Origin: JAYSYM01 sp964543475
GTDB taxonomy: Bacteria; Bdellovibrionota; Bdellovibrionia; Bdellovibrionales; JAMPXM01
DNA length: 64,000 nt
Assembly (NCBI GenBank): GCA_964543475.1
Contig: CAZIYJ010000003.1
Location: forward strand, 310,001-374,000
Direction of reading: 5' to 3'
In this document: in pieces, positions 24,349-32,686 of the stretch
How positions within the stretch are numbered: the stretch's first letter is position 1
Layout: each line of letters opens with the position of its first letter
The notes under the pieces: model-generated
Told to the model about the DNA's origin: nothing
What the model saw: the letters and a program-made list of their open reading frames with translations, nothing else
Databases searched by the model: none
Translations under genes and position numbers: made by a program

Positions 24349-25124
24349 TTGCAACCTTTCTCTAATTTTAGGCGCGAGCCCAGGTTCTTCTCGATCCAGG
24401 AGAAAATTTTGGGAGATTTTTTCTTTAGTAAGGCCGGCTCAAACAAAAAGTATTCAACGTTATTTGCGAAGTCTTCCTCAGTTGACTGACGGCCATCCGT
24501 TTCTACGAAACCACCTGGCCTTGGTTCTGCATCAGTTGCGGCACCCCATCCATTATCTTTCGAGTAACCCTTAATCTCTTTAGCCCACTCATTACGGATA
24601 ATATGATGAACAATTTCATGGGCGATGATTCGATCTAAGTTTTCTCCATCGGAGAATGCGCGCGGAAAAAGAATGAGGTACTCGTCAGAGCTGGATGCCA
24701 CATTTGATGGATTAAAAATGTCGAATGGAGCAGTCGTAGTTACGATTCCCTTAAGTGATCGCGGACGAAAACTCTTCGGCATTTTGGACAACACTTTTCT
24801 TATGCGAGAAGCCTGGTCCTCCGACAGTTTCTTCAGGGGTATGGATTCTGATGTTAGTGCGCGATCCCAGTACGGCTCCAGAATGCATTTTGGAATCTGC
24901 GGCTTGCAAAACTTAGGGCATTGAATCGGACAATCAAAAGTCCCCATATCAACCTTAGAAGATGCGCATTCGAGTTCGCAGTCAGTACTGTCGGAGTTAA
25001 TTTTTGTACGATTAAACCAGTCTCGACAGGGTTCGTTTGCACGAGCCGGCAACGATAAAAAATAAACTGCAAGGAGGCCAACTATCAGTCGTAAGTTAAT
25101 ATTCGAAAGTATTGAGACTGGCAT
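24345..25124 (-). CDS. Secreted putative zinc metallopeptidase (HExxH)
   Basis: The protein is 259 residues from the ATG at 25124, which shares one base with the upstream HEPN stop; a GTG three bases earlier is possible. The hydrophobic segment (LIVGLLAVYFLSLPARA) is a signal. Eight Cys lie in the first hundred residues (for example CPIQCPKFCKP), suggesting a disulphide-rich prodomain. The active-site motif HEIVHH lies in LDRIIAHEIVHHIIRNEW, with downstream acidic candidates for a third ligand. A zinc peptidase is likely; substrate unknown. Coupling to a toxin-antitoxin-like pair is odd. Confidence 0.7.
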   Translation of the reverse strand: MPVSILSNINLRLIVGLLAVYFLSLPARANEPCRDWFNRTKINSDSTDCELECASSKVDMGTFDCPIQCPKFCKPQIPKCILEPYWDRALTSESIPLKKLSEDQASRIRKVLSKMPKSFRPRSLKGIVTTTAPFDIFNPSNVASSSDEYLILFPRAFSDGENLDRIIAHEIVHHIIRNEWAKEIKGYSKDNGWGAATDAEPRPGGFVETDGRQSTEEDFANNVEYFLFEPALLKKKSPKIFSWIEKNLGSRLKLEKGCK

Positions 25125-25567
25125 CACTTTACCAGTCCTTTATGGATAGTTTTAAGCCAAGCAATAATTTCTATTTTCAACTCGCGGCTAAAAGCGATGA
25201 GCTCCTTTGCTTCCTCTTCGCTAATATTGCCGGCAAAGTCGTATTCTGTTTCATTTCTTTTTTTGCGACAGGCATCAAGGTAATCCGCATCAGTTTCGTG
25301 CTTCCGGCCAAGGATTAGAGGTAAGGATTGAAGCGTACGATAGTGAGCAAGATTTTTTTCAGCTCTATAGCCAGACGCGTGGAGTGCAATAGTACAAAGC
25401 TTGAGAGCAGCATTATAAGCAATTCCGAATCTCCAATCGTCAGATATTCCGTTTGCGGATGCATCTTTGATATCACGCTCGACGATTTTGAGAAGATTGG
25501 AGATTTCCTCTTTTGTACTTTTATGGGGCCGAAGCCATCCGTTCTTAGCCCAGTTAGATAAGCTCAT
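25124..25567 (-). CDS. HEPN-domain protein (putative toxin of a MNT/HEPN pair)
   Basis: This 147-residue all-helical protein carries RKKRNETEYDF near residues 110-120. This matches the conserved R-x-x-R-N-x-x-x-Y element of HEPN proteins that pair with MNT nucleotidyltransferases; the Arg/Asn are candidate RNase residues and the Tyr is the usual target for AMP transfer in HepT-like toxins. Its start lies within the last 14 bases of the nucleotidyltransferase gene, so the two are translated together. Family and pairing are well supported; toxicity is untested inference. Confidence 0.8.
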   Translation of the reverse strand: MSLSNWAKNGWLRPHKSTKEEISNLLKIVERDIKDASANGISDDWRFGIAYNAALKLCTIALHASGYRAEKNLAHYRTLQSLPLILGRKHETDADYLDACRKKRNETEYDFAGNISEEEAKELIAFSRELKIEIIAWLKTIHKGLVK

Positions 25568-26132
25568 CTTCTGTTCCTACTAAGAATACTTTATCAGCAC
25601 GCACGACGCTTTTAATGAAATGATCTTTCTTTTTAAGCTTTTCTCTCCAAGACTTCTTCGAATAAACATGCGGATTGATTTCTCGCTCTATTAGCTCTGT
25701 AAGTTTTTTGAATTGCGAAGAAAGCGTTCTTAGGCCGACATTTCCAATGACGATGAGATCGATGTCGCTGTGCCCCTTCTCTTTTCCTTCAGCGAAAGAG
25801 CCGAACAGGAATGCGCATTCGATCTCTGTGATTTCACTGAGTACTTCTTTAATTTTTTCAATGGCTCCAGAGGTCTTCTCAACCAGACCACAAATTTCGC
25901 TGTAGAGTGGGTGATCGGAATTGGCGGTGTAGTACAGCCGATTTCCGTCACGCTCTGCTTTGACGAGATCCAATTTTTTTAGATTGCCAATTTCCCGTTG
26001 TATCGTGCCAATAGAAAGACCTGATTTTCTTTGAATATCTCGCAGGTGAATTGACGACTTGCGCCCACTAAACAAAAGTCGAAAGATTTCTGCTCTGACT
26101 TGGCTTGATAGAATCTGGGAAAGCACATTCAT
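25554..26132 (-). CDS. Winged-helix nucleotidyltransferase (MNT antitoxin-like)
   Basis: The protein is 192 residues from the ATG at 26132; the frame continues upstream but the earlier part covers the operator and lacks domain features. Residues 1-75 are a winged helix (RAEIFRLLFSGR, LSIGTIQREIGNLKKLDLV). Then comes a minimal nucleotidyltransferase with GSFAEGKEKGHSDIDLIV, the GS-x-DxD active site of MNT proteins, which modify HEPN toxins by AMP transfer. The winged helix probably represses the operon through the palindrome just upstream. It heads a four-gene overlapping operon. Confidence 0.85.
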   Translation of the reverse strand: MNVLSQILSSQVRAEIFRLLFSGRKSSIHLRDIQRKSGLSIGTIQREIGNLKKLDLVKAERDGNRLYYTANSDHPLYSEICGLVEKTSGAIEKIKEVLSEITEIECAFLFGSFAEGKEKGHSDIDLIVIGNVGLRTLSSQFKKLTELIEREINPHVYSKKSWREKLKKKDHFIKSVVRADKVFLVGTEDELI

Positions 26133-26145
26133 ATGTATGTTAATA

Positions 26146-26161
26146 GCATACGATTGTATGC
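26146..26161. promoter_or_regulatory. Palindromic operator candidate of the MNT/HEPN operon
   Basis: GCATACGATTGTATGC is a perfect six-base inverted repeat with four bases between, 14 bases upstream of the nucleotidyltransferase ATG. Further partial GTATG/CATAC elements flank it. It fits a site for the winged helix encoded immediately downstream. Confidence 0.6.
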
Positions 26162-26241
26162 GTACGGAATACAATTTAAGCGCATTTAAAAAAGAATTGG
26201 AGGCGTTCGACAAAGGTCGTGCGTCTTCATTTGCATAGGAT

Positions 26242-26315
26242 TGACCCCGGGCAGAGTTGCACTGCCGACCTACAGTTTAGGAAACCGTTGCTCTATCTGT
26301 CTGAGCTACGGGGTC
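26242..26315 (-). tRNA. tRNA-Arg (anticodon CCU) with atypical T-loop
   Basis: The 74-base minus-strand sequence folds as a complete cloverleaf: acceptor GACCCCG/CGGGGTC, D stem GCTC/GAGC, anticodon stem ACGGT/ACTGT around TTCCTAA (anticodon CCT), variable AGGTC, T stem GGCAG/CTGCC, discriminator A. CCA is not encoded. The T-loop reads TGCAACT rather than TTCRANT, so position 55 is G, and the D-loop AGACAGATA lacks the normal GG pair. The molecule would decode AGG. It lies just upstream of the MNT operon. Confidence 0.85.
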
Positions 26316-26482
26316 AGACGTAGGCAGAAATTGCTACCTTTTCGCGATTTAGGCAAGACGTTCTATAATACCTACGCATGTAAGAAGTCTATGGCGCTGG
26401 TCATCTTTCATAGTCCACATGCTTTAGTTGTGAGCCTTTAAGGGGCATGGGAAAAGCTCCTATCTAAACGGGGGTTCTTCGA

Positions 26483-27802
26483 GTGTCTAAAACTCAGCCA
26501 AAAGCTAATAGCTATCGCCATCAACTTCGCTCAACTTTGTACGTCTTCCTGATTTTAGCACTAGTGATCTTCTCAATCGAAGCGATGGCGGCTGAAACAG
26601 CGTCGATTCTTCCAAAAAAAGTTTCTCGTTTTAGAATCGTCGGAATTCAAACATCAGCAGTCAGCGACAAATTAAATTCAAGCGGAAGACTTGAGCCAAT
26701 TGCCGGCGGATTAAATCGCACTGTCACCGCAAAAGACATGGCAGCGGGCAACCCGCAAATCCAACAACTCCTCGCGGGAGTTCAGCAAGCCGAACAGCTT
26801 TATCCGAACTCAAATTATTCATCGAATTTGGTAACTGCCAACATGTATACAGATTTTCAACTCAAAGCGACTCAAGTTATGCCATCTTTTGAGTATGGAG
26901 TTTCTGAGAAATGGAACGTTGGAATTAGAATTCCAATAGTAAGCCGAAGTGTTCAAGCTTCGTTCCGCGCATCGGCAACCAACAATGCATCGGTTGCCGC
27001 AAAGAATTTAAAGAACACTCCGCAAGCAAAACCTTTGATCGATGGATTAAATCAACTGGCCGCAGTTCCTTTCGACACAGGATATTTCACTAATGAACTA
27101 TTTCTTAAAAAGGGCTACGAAGCTCCGCGCGATTTTAATAACACCGCTCTCGGTGATATCGAGGTAGGTGCGAAGTATCGCATTGCTAAGTCAGACCGAA
27201 TGACGAGCTCGCTTCAGACTGGCCTTAGAATTCCAACAGGCAAACGACCTTCTCGCACAAATATTTTTGACGCGGGAACAGGAAACGGGACTTGGGCAAC
27301 GGGCGCATACTTATTTAACGACTTCTATCCAACATCTCGCTGGACACTCGGAACAGCTTTTAAAACAATTTATAATCTTCCGGATCGATTTCAAGCGGCA
27401 GTTCCAAAAGACGCTAATGATGCTTTGCCAAGTAATCTTCCGCAAGACGGGCAAGTGCAAAACGTTGGTCGAACATCTGGTATCGAGTACAACGGAGAGA
27501 TTTCATCGACAGTGAAGCTTTTCAACAATTCAGTGACACCTTGGGTGGCCTATCAGTGGTTTCAACATGGTATCGATAAGTACAGTGGCCCAGGAAATCT
27601 TTATTACAGCGGCTTAGAAGACGGTACCGATTATACTCGTCATGCTGTTGAATTTGGTGCGGGCTATTCAACTGTACCGGCCTTCGCCGCAAAAAAGGCA
27701 AAGATCCCTTACACAATCGAAGCGCTTTACAATCGAACATTCGCGGGCCGAAACGCATCATACGTCTCTTATGTGCGCCTCGACCTCATCAGCTATTTCT
27801 AA
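26483..27802 (+). CDS. Outer-membrane beta-barrel protein
   Basis: This 439-residue protein starts at GTG and has a signal segment (STLYVFLILALVIFSIEAMAA). The mature part consists of beta strands (EYGVSEKWNVGIRIPIVS, SSLQTGLRIPTGKRPS, GEISSTVKLFNNSVTPWVAY) and ends YVRLDLISYF, with the terminal Phe typical of barrels recognised by BAM. It resembles transporter or alginate-type outer-membrane families in outline only. The next gene, a lipoprotein, starts 9 bases later, and the pair probably works together. Confidence 0.75.
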   Translation: MSKTQPKANSYRHQLRSTLYVFLILALVIFSIEAMAAETASILPKKVSRFRIVGIQTSAVSDKLNSSGRLEPIAGGLNRTVTAKDMAAGNPQIQQLLAGVQQAEQLYPNSNYSSNLVTANMYTDFQLKATQVMPSFEYGVSEKWNVGIRIPIVSRSVQASFRASATNNASVAAKNLKNTPQAKPLIDGLNQLAAVPFDTGYFTNELFLKKGYEAPRDFNNTALGDIEVGAKYRIAKSDRMTSSLQTGLRIPTGKRPSRTNIFDAGTGNGTWATGAYLFNDFYPTSRWTLGTAFKTIYNLPDRFQAAVPKDANDALPSNLPQDGQVQNVGRTSGIEYNGEISSTVKLFNNSVTPWVAYQWFQHGIDKYSGPGNLYYSGLEDGTDYTRHAVEFGAGYSTVPAFAAKKAKIPYTIEALYNRTFAGRNASYVSYVRLDLISYF

Positions 27803-27811
27803 GGAATGAAT

Positions 27812-29503
27812 ATGAAAATACTTTTAATTACACTTTCGTCATTAGCTGTTTTTGCTTGTTCGCCCGCACGCGAAGAAACAAAGCAGCGTACGTTTATTGA
27901 GCCGATACTGACAGTCAACGAAAAGCTCGCTCAGCCTTATCAGACTCCCTTGAAAAATGAAAACTTGAGCGCATCGGTACGAATCAGTGCTCTTGCTCAG
28001 CAAGAATCTGAAAAGAGATTTCAGTTTCTGCACGCTTTTGAAAGTCGCAATGATAAATTAGTTGGCCGAGTTGAAGTTGTGAATAATCCGTTCATACAGT
28101 TCGCTCTAAGCTCTGAGCGTTTTCGGCGGGACGATCCAAAAACATTTATTAAGCAGGTCGAAGAGGCGCATAAAAAAGGTGAGATCAGCGGCCTTCAGTG
28201 GGCTGCGTTCGTTACAGCACGTGAGATTTATCAAACTACGGGTTCAACTTGGGGATTAAACAAGTTTCAAACGAAAGCCATTAATCAAAAAGTTGCAGCA
28301 ACATTCCCTGGTGCATTGGGTGGAGTGAATGAGCTCGAAAAATCTCTTCCGTATTTGTTGATCAGAAAATTTGATGGAGCCATTGATCCGGCAAACTCAG
28401 AAATTCAGAAGATATTGGCTTCATCACTTCCGATTTTGACGAAGGACTTTCACAATGACATGCGCGAATCGCTTGGCGCTGCGATTCATAATTACCCACT
28501 TCAGCAAAACCTTGCTGAGACTGAGCGAGCAGCTTCATTTGTTCTTTTTCAGCGACTGTTCTCGCAACTTTTAGTTCTCAAGGGACACACAGCTGCTAAA
28601 TTTTCGGTGAAAAGCGGGGCCTCTTCAATTCCGCTTCTTACTGATGAAAAAGTGGCATTTGATTCCCAAGTACGCGTTGGCTACTTCATGGATCCAAAGA
28701 CCGGAAAGAACGTTGCTCTCTCTTCAGACGATATCGCAAACTATGATCCAATGAAGAGACCCTTACTTTTAGCATCAAATGCTAAGTCGGGAAGTGCTCT
28801 GGCAAGTTTGGATATTGAGTTGAAAGTGACAAGTGCAACGGCTCTTGCGTTCGAAGCTTCTTCTCCGGCTGCCTACTTTGTGAGTGGCCCAGAAAATTAT
28901 ATCTTTGGCGATATCACTCAAATCAATCGCGCAGTTGTTCCCGCTGAAACACACTCTCTCGCTTTTGGTCTCACAGTGATGAACCTTAAGAACATTAGTG
29001 GTCGTCATATTGCGATCGTAAATGCCGAAGGCAAAGACATTTCAGTTGCTGGCGGCACGCCTGCTGGAATGGCTTTGTTCGAAGAACAGAGCGGTCAAAA
29101 ACTTGTAAAGCTTGAGAATGTTTTAAAGCTGATCGAACTCAATCTTCAGTTTGATGTAGCTCTCGAGCAAATCATAAAAAAATATGAGAAGAATCCGACC
29201 GAATTAAAAGCAATGCACTCTCTCTACATGGAGCCAGCAATCATATTAGGAATGCGAGATCTTCGAGCGAAGCTAAGTGAGATGCGTTTTCCATTGTACC
29301 TACTAACTATGCGCATGGTTCTTAATGATCGCGAAACTCTTGGTTGGGATCGGCACAAAGGGTTTTCGCGACCAGTAAATGGAGCGATCTTAGTCGAACG
29401 AAAGCAACGAGTGGGCAAAGTACTCGTCGATCTAGGAAGCTATTTAGATCAGCCGTTGATTATTGCAATCGGAAATAAGTTACAGTTGGGCGAGCGATTA
29501 TAA
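27812..29503 (+). CDS. Large lipoprotein paired with the barrel protein
   Basis: The protein is 563 residues from the ATG at 27812, seven bases after AAGGA; an ATG two codons earlier is possible. Lipobox VFAC gives Cys16. The mature part is mostly helical, with two moderately beta-rich stretches (about 270-380). No catalytic motif or family is recognised. It is encoded directly behind the barrel gene and overlaps the convergent small gene by six bases. Confidence 0.7.
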   Translation: MKILLITLSSLAVFACSPAREETKQRTFIEPILTVNEKLAQPYQTPLKNENLSASVRISALAQQESEKRFQFLHAFESRNDKLVGRVEVVNNPFIQFALSSERFRRDDPKTFIKQVEEAHKKGEISGLQWAAFVTAREIYQTTGSTWGLNKFQTKAINQKVAATFPGALGGVNELEKSLPYLLIRKFDGAIDPANSEIQKILASSLPILTKDFHNDMRESLGAAIHNYPLQQNLAETERAASFVLFQRLFSQLLVLKGHTAAKFSVKSGASSIPLLTDEKVAFDSQVRVGYFMDPKTGKNVALSSDDIANYDPMKRPLLLASNAKSGSALASLDIELKVTSATALAFEASSPAAYFVSGPENYIFGDITQINRAVVPAETHSLAFGLTVMNLKNISGRHIAIVNAEGKDISVAGGTPAGMALFEEQSGQKLVKLENVLKLIELNLQFDVALEQIIKKYEKNPTELKAMHSLYMEPAIILGMRDLRAKLSEMRFPLYLLTMRMVLNDRETLGWDRHKGFSRPVNGAILVERKQRVGKVLVDLGSYLDQPLIIAIGNKLQLGERL

Positions 29504-29731
29504 ACCAGTTTCAACTCGGTCATTGACTGACTCTGAGTTGTCTTCGATGCGAAGGTCGTAAAGATCTACCTTCGTTTGGTAAGAAGTTCGATTGAAGGCA
29601 TGCTGAGTGTCTTTGGTGTGGTCTAAAAGGCCGAAAAATGTAACTAAAACGAACGCCAACAAGATTAGCTCCCAAAGTGCTAAGTGATTGAATCCTCGTC
29701 GTAAGTTCTCAACATTTCTGTCGTTTTCCAT
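29498..29731 (-). CDS. Small single-pass membrane protein
   Basis: This 77-residue protein has one hydrophobic helix (ALWELILLAFVLVTFFGLL, about 18-36) with charged flanks. GAGGCG precedes the ATG. It converges with the large lipoprotein gene and overlaps its end by six bases. No homologue is recalled. The membrane helix and ribosome site favour a real gene, but it is small. Confidence 0.5.
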   Translation of the reverse strand: MENDRNVENLRRGFNHLALWELILLAFVLVTFFGLLDHTKDTQHAFNRTSYQTKVDLYDLRIEDNSESVNDRVETGL

Positions 29732-29970
29732 CGAAGCGCCTCATTGGCCGAAGATATTTCGGCCTTCATATCGCAAAGTAGTATCAAGATCCGTTCCACA
29801 TCTCATGCGACTCAGAGCTGTTTGGGCCGCAATTTTCGTCACAATTCTAGAGCCTTAGTCAGCCATCAAAGTGCCGCCTCGAGTTTAAAGTGCCTCCAGC
29901 CATTAAGAAAAGGGCACTAGTTTTGCTGATGTAATCGATCGGATAGTTCCGTCGTTAACCGGAGGGTCAG

Positions 29971-30837
29971 ATGAAATTCAATGCGAACGTGTTTTTAACT
30001 GCGGCTTTAGTAGCAACGGCAACGGCAATGGTGGCATGTGCCCCGGCAAAACGCGGAGCAAAATTTGACGATCGCTCAGGTTCGCGAAGTGGGGGAACTG
30101 AAGCTGAAAAAGCTTTCGGTAAAACTCGTATCAACACTCCTGAGAACAATCTGTTCCGAGACCAAATTATTTCTATTGAAGCTCAAATTGAAGAAGCTAC
30201 TGACGAAGATGAGAGCAAAGAGAAGCTCGAAACGTTAGAAGCTGAGTACAAAGCAAAAGGTGTCTCGGGACTTGAGCCTGTAACGGCAAAAGTAAAATCT
30301 GATACTGATGATTTGGTTGGAGTAAAGGGTAGACAGTCAGAGTCAAACGAGCGTGCGAAATATGTGATGAGCATTCACGTGAACATCGCTGACATTGGCG
30401 TGCTTGATTTTGTTGGCGTTGAAGAAACTTTCGGAGATGCAAAGGCACTTCAAACTCTTACGCTTTTGCAAGAAGACTGCAGAAAAAAGCATGACGACCT
30501 TCGAGTTCGCGCAATCTGCGGAGATAAAAACTGCTCAAAACTTTTAGTTCAAATAGTAAAGAAAGCTGAAGTGGGCAATCAGCACTTGGTGCTTGAAGAG
30601 GTTCTTGTAAAAGCACCACAACAAGCAACAGAGTCAGAAAAAAGTGAAGACTTTAAATTAACAGTCTTCACAGCGCTTGATCGAACTGAAGAGCTGCTTG
30701 CGAAGAAAATTAACATCGTGAATGAAATGGCAACTTGCAAGGCACCTAAAGCAACTGAAGAAGAAGCAAAAGAAGTAGAAGTTAAAGTTAAGGCCGAAGA
30801 GTCTGAAGCTGATCCGATTGCTTTATTAGGCGAATAG
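29971..30837 (+). CDS. Lipoprotein rich in Glu/Lys
   Basis: This 288-residue protein has lipobox MVAC (Cys23), with GGAGGG before the ATG. The mature part has a coiled-coil-like acidic segment (about 70-95), a central domain containing ISIHVNIADIGVLDFVGVE-type strands and three Cys, and a very Glu/Lys-rich tail. The family is not recognised. Its stop abuts the convergent small gene. Confidence 0.7.
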   Translation: MKFNANVFLTAALVATATAMVACAPAKRGAKFDDRSGSRSGGTEAEKAFGKTRINTPENNLFRDQIISIEAQIEEATDEDESKEKLETLEAEYKAKGVSGLEPVTAKVKSDTDDLVGVKGRQSESNERAKYVMSIHVNIADIGVLDFVGVEETFGDAKALQTLTLLQEDCRKKHDDLRVRAICGDKNCSKLLVQIVKKAEVGNQHLVLEEVLVKAPQQATESEKSEDFKLTVFTALDRTEELLAKKINIVNEMATCKAPKATEEEAKEVEVKVKAEESEADPIALLGE

Positions 30838-31128
30838 TCAAGAGGCGCGCTGAGGATGCTTTTTCTGATGCAGCCTCTGCGTTTTTCGAAACGAATCTAA
30901 ACTAAAATGTCCGTAAGTACGCTTGCGGAGCATCTCTAAAACTTCATCTTTCAAATCAGTTTCAATTGATTCAACAAAGCTAGTAGGAATTGATCCGCGC
31001 GGTCCGATCCGTCCTAAGTAATCACGAGCTACGCGAGTTACGAAGTCTTCGGTGGTCTCTTCTTCAATCAAAGCATTCATTAAGTGCTGTTCGAAGATAG
31101 AGTAAAGTGGATCAAAATTAGAGCGCAT
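30838..31128 (-). CDS. Small hypothetical protein
   Basis: This 96-residue soluble protein is predicted helical, with a basic tail (RKTQRLHQKKHPQRAS). There is no signal or known motif. FVTRVARDYLGRIG is a plausible conserved helix. The stop codons of this gene and the acidic lipoprotein gene are adjacent. Only length, codon pattern and position support it. Confidence 0.5.
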   Translation of the reverse strand: MRSNFDPLYSIFEQHLMNALIEEETTEDFVTRVARDYLGRIGPRGSIPTSFVESIETDLKDEVLEMLRKRTYGHFSLDSFRKTQRLHQKKHPQRAS

Positions 31129-31219
31129 ATTCTTCTATCGGAAAACTCTGACAATTTCGCGAGCTTCCGACGCAATCGAACTTTATTTTTGGACCCTTGG
31201 CTCGTAGGATCAAAAGATC

Positions 31220-32518
31220 ATGAAGTCGCTCGATCTCACCGAAGTTCATCAAATTGTCATCGACCTTCAAACCTTGGTCGGGTCACAATTGCAGGAAGTC
31301 TTTCAGTCAGGCGCTAATGTTGCCCTAGGCTTCTATCATGAACGTGCCGTCTCTTGGCTTTGGTTCGATCTCAACGCAGTTTCGCCAGTGGTTGTGCGGC
31401 TAGATCAACTGCCTCGCCAGTTCAAAAAAGAGATCAAGCCGCTCACTTTATTCGTTCGATCGCACTTCATTGGCTCCAGACTAAAGGCAGTCAGCACATC
31501 GCCAGAGCTGGGTCGAGTCTTCGAGCTCCATTTTACTACGGGAGTTTTGCAGGCAAGAGTTTTTCCGAGGGGCCAAAATTTTATTGCGACGGCCGGTGAA
31601 AAATCAGTGAGTCTGCAGAAATTAAAAGAGCTTCAGCCAAACACTCCCAACGAAACTCAAATTGATGAGCGTGCTCCACGCGCCTGGCATGACATTGAAG
31701 TTGAGTGGAAGAAAATTAATCGGCTCGACGGATCTAAAAGTACAGATAGCAAAACTGACGGCGATGCCATTGCACAGGCTGAGCGTCAATTTAAAAAAGA
31801 TCTCGAGAAAAAAGAAAAAGCCCTCGGAAGAATGAAAGAAGATCTTTCGAGTAAACAGAACCCGATCTTTCGTGAAGCGGGCGAATATCTGAAATCGATT
31901 TCACCAAAAGATTTTCCTTATGAAGTTCCGAAGCACCTCTCGGAAGTCATAAATTTAAATGAATCACATGCAAAAAATATTGAAGCGCTTTTCAAAAGGG
32001 CAAAAGACAACGAGAGAAAACTTACAGGTTCTCGAGAGCGAATTCAGAAACTTGAGACCGAAATCAATGATCTGAGGCTTAAGGGTCCGGGTGGCGCGAG
32101 AAAAAAACAAACTCAACAGTCGGGCGCTAAAAAGAAGACTTTACTTGAGGCGGCTTCTGCACGCGGACGAAAATTTCAAGCGGCCGAAGATCTTGAAGTC
32201 TACATTGGGAAGTCGGGCGCCGATAACTTAGCACTTTTAAGAAAGGCGCAGCCTTTTGATTACTGGCTTCATTTGCGAGATTACCCTGGCAGTCATGCCA
32301 TCATTCGTCGCACGAGAAATCGACAAGTCACTGATCAAGAGCTTCAGCTTGCCGGAAAGTGGGTCGTTGAGCAGTCGCTTCACAAAACTCCCGAGCAACT
32401 CTCAGATCAAAAATTTGATGTACTTCTCGTGGAGTGTCGGTTTGTTCGACCAATTAAGGGCGATAAGCTTGGCCGAGTGAATTACTCAAATGACCGTGTC
32501 TTCGTTGTGCGCTTCTAA
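31220..32518 (+). CDS. NFACT/RqcH-family ribosome-rescue-like protein
   Basis: This 432-residue protein has a reduced NFACT-N-like part (1-130), a coiled coil with many Lys/Glu (about 190-290) and a C-terminal NFACT-R (DUF814) domain. The latter contains GRKFQAAEDLEVYIGKSGAD and FDYWLHLRDYPGSHAIIR, the conserved core of Rqc2/RqcH proteins. RqcH binds obstructed 50S subunits and directs alanine tailing. Usual RqcH has about 560 residues; here the N-terminal and HhH regions are short, so tailing may not be conserved. It stands alone and is followed by a hairpin. Confidence 0.8.
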   Translation: MKSLDLTEVHQIVIDLQTLVGSQLQEVFQSGANVALGFYHERAVSWLWFDLNAVSPVVVRLDQLPRQFKKEIKPLTLFVRSHFIGSRLKAVSTSPELGRVFELHFTTGVLQARVFPRGQNFIATAGEKSVSLQKLKELQPNTPNETQIDERAPRAWHDIEVEWKKINRLDGSKSTDSKTDGDAIAQAERQFKKDLEKKEKALGRMKEDLSSKQNPIFREAGEYLKSISPKDFPYEVPKHLSEVINLNESHAKNIEALFKRAKDNERKLTGSRERIQKLETEINDLRLKGPGGARKKQTQQSGAKKKTLLEAASARGRKFQAAEDLEVYIGKSGADNLALLRKAQPFDYWLHLRDYPGSHAIIRRTRNRQVTDQELQLAGKWVVEQSLHKTPEQLSDQKFDVLLVECRFVRPIKGDKLGRVNYSNDRVFVVRF

Positions 32519-32534
32519 TCTACTCATGCCTCGA

Positions 32535-32556
32535 CATTGGTCGGGTTCGGCCAATG
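32535..32556. terminator. Hairpin after the NFACT gene (no T-run)
   Basis: CATTGGTCG and CGGCCAATG pair (one GU) around GGTT, 17 bases after the stop. No T-run follows, so it is a possible attenuator or 3' end stabiliser rather than a sure terminator. Confidence 0.4.
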
Positions 32557-32686
32557 AACACCCGCAAAGGTGTGCCTTGACTACATCGAGAATCAGCATA
32601 GGATTTTGATGTTATCCGTATCATTTCCATAACTTGCATTACTGGACTGGTTCCAAGTTCGACTCTCTTAAGATGGAGGTCCACAG

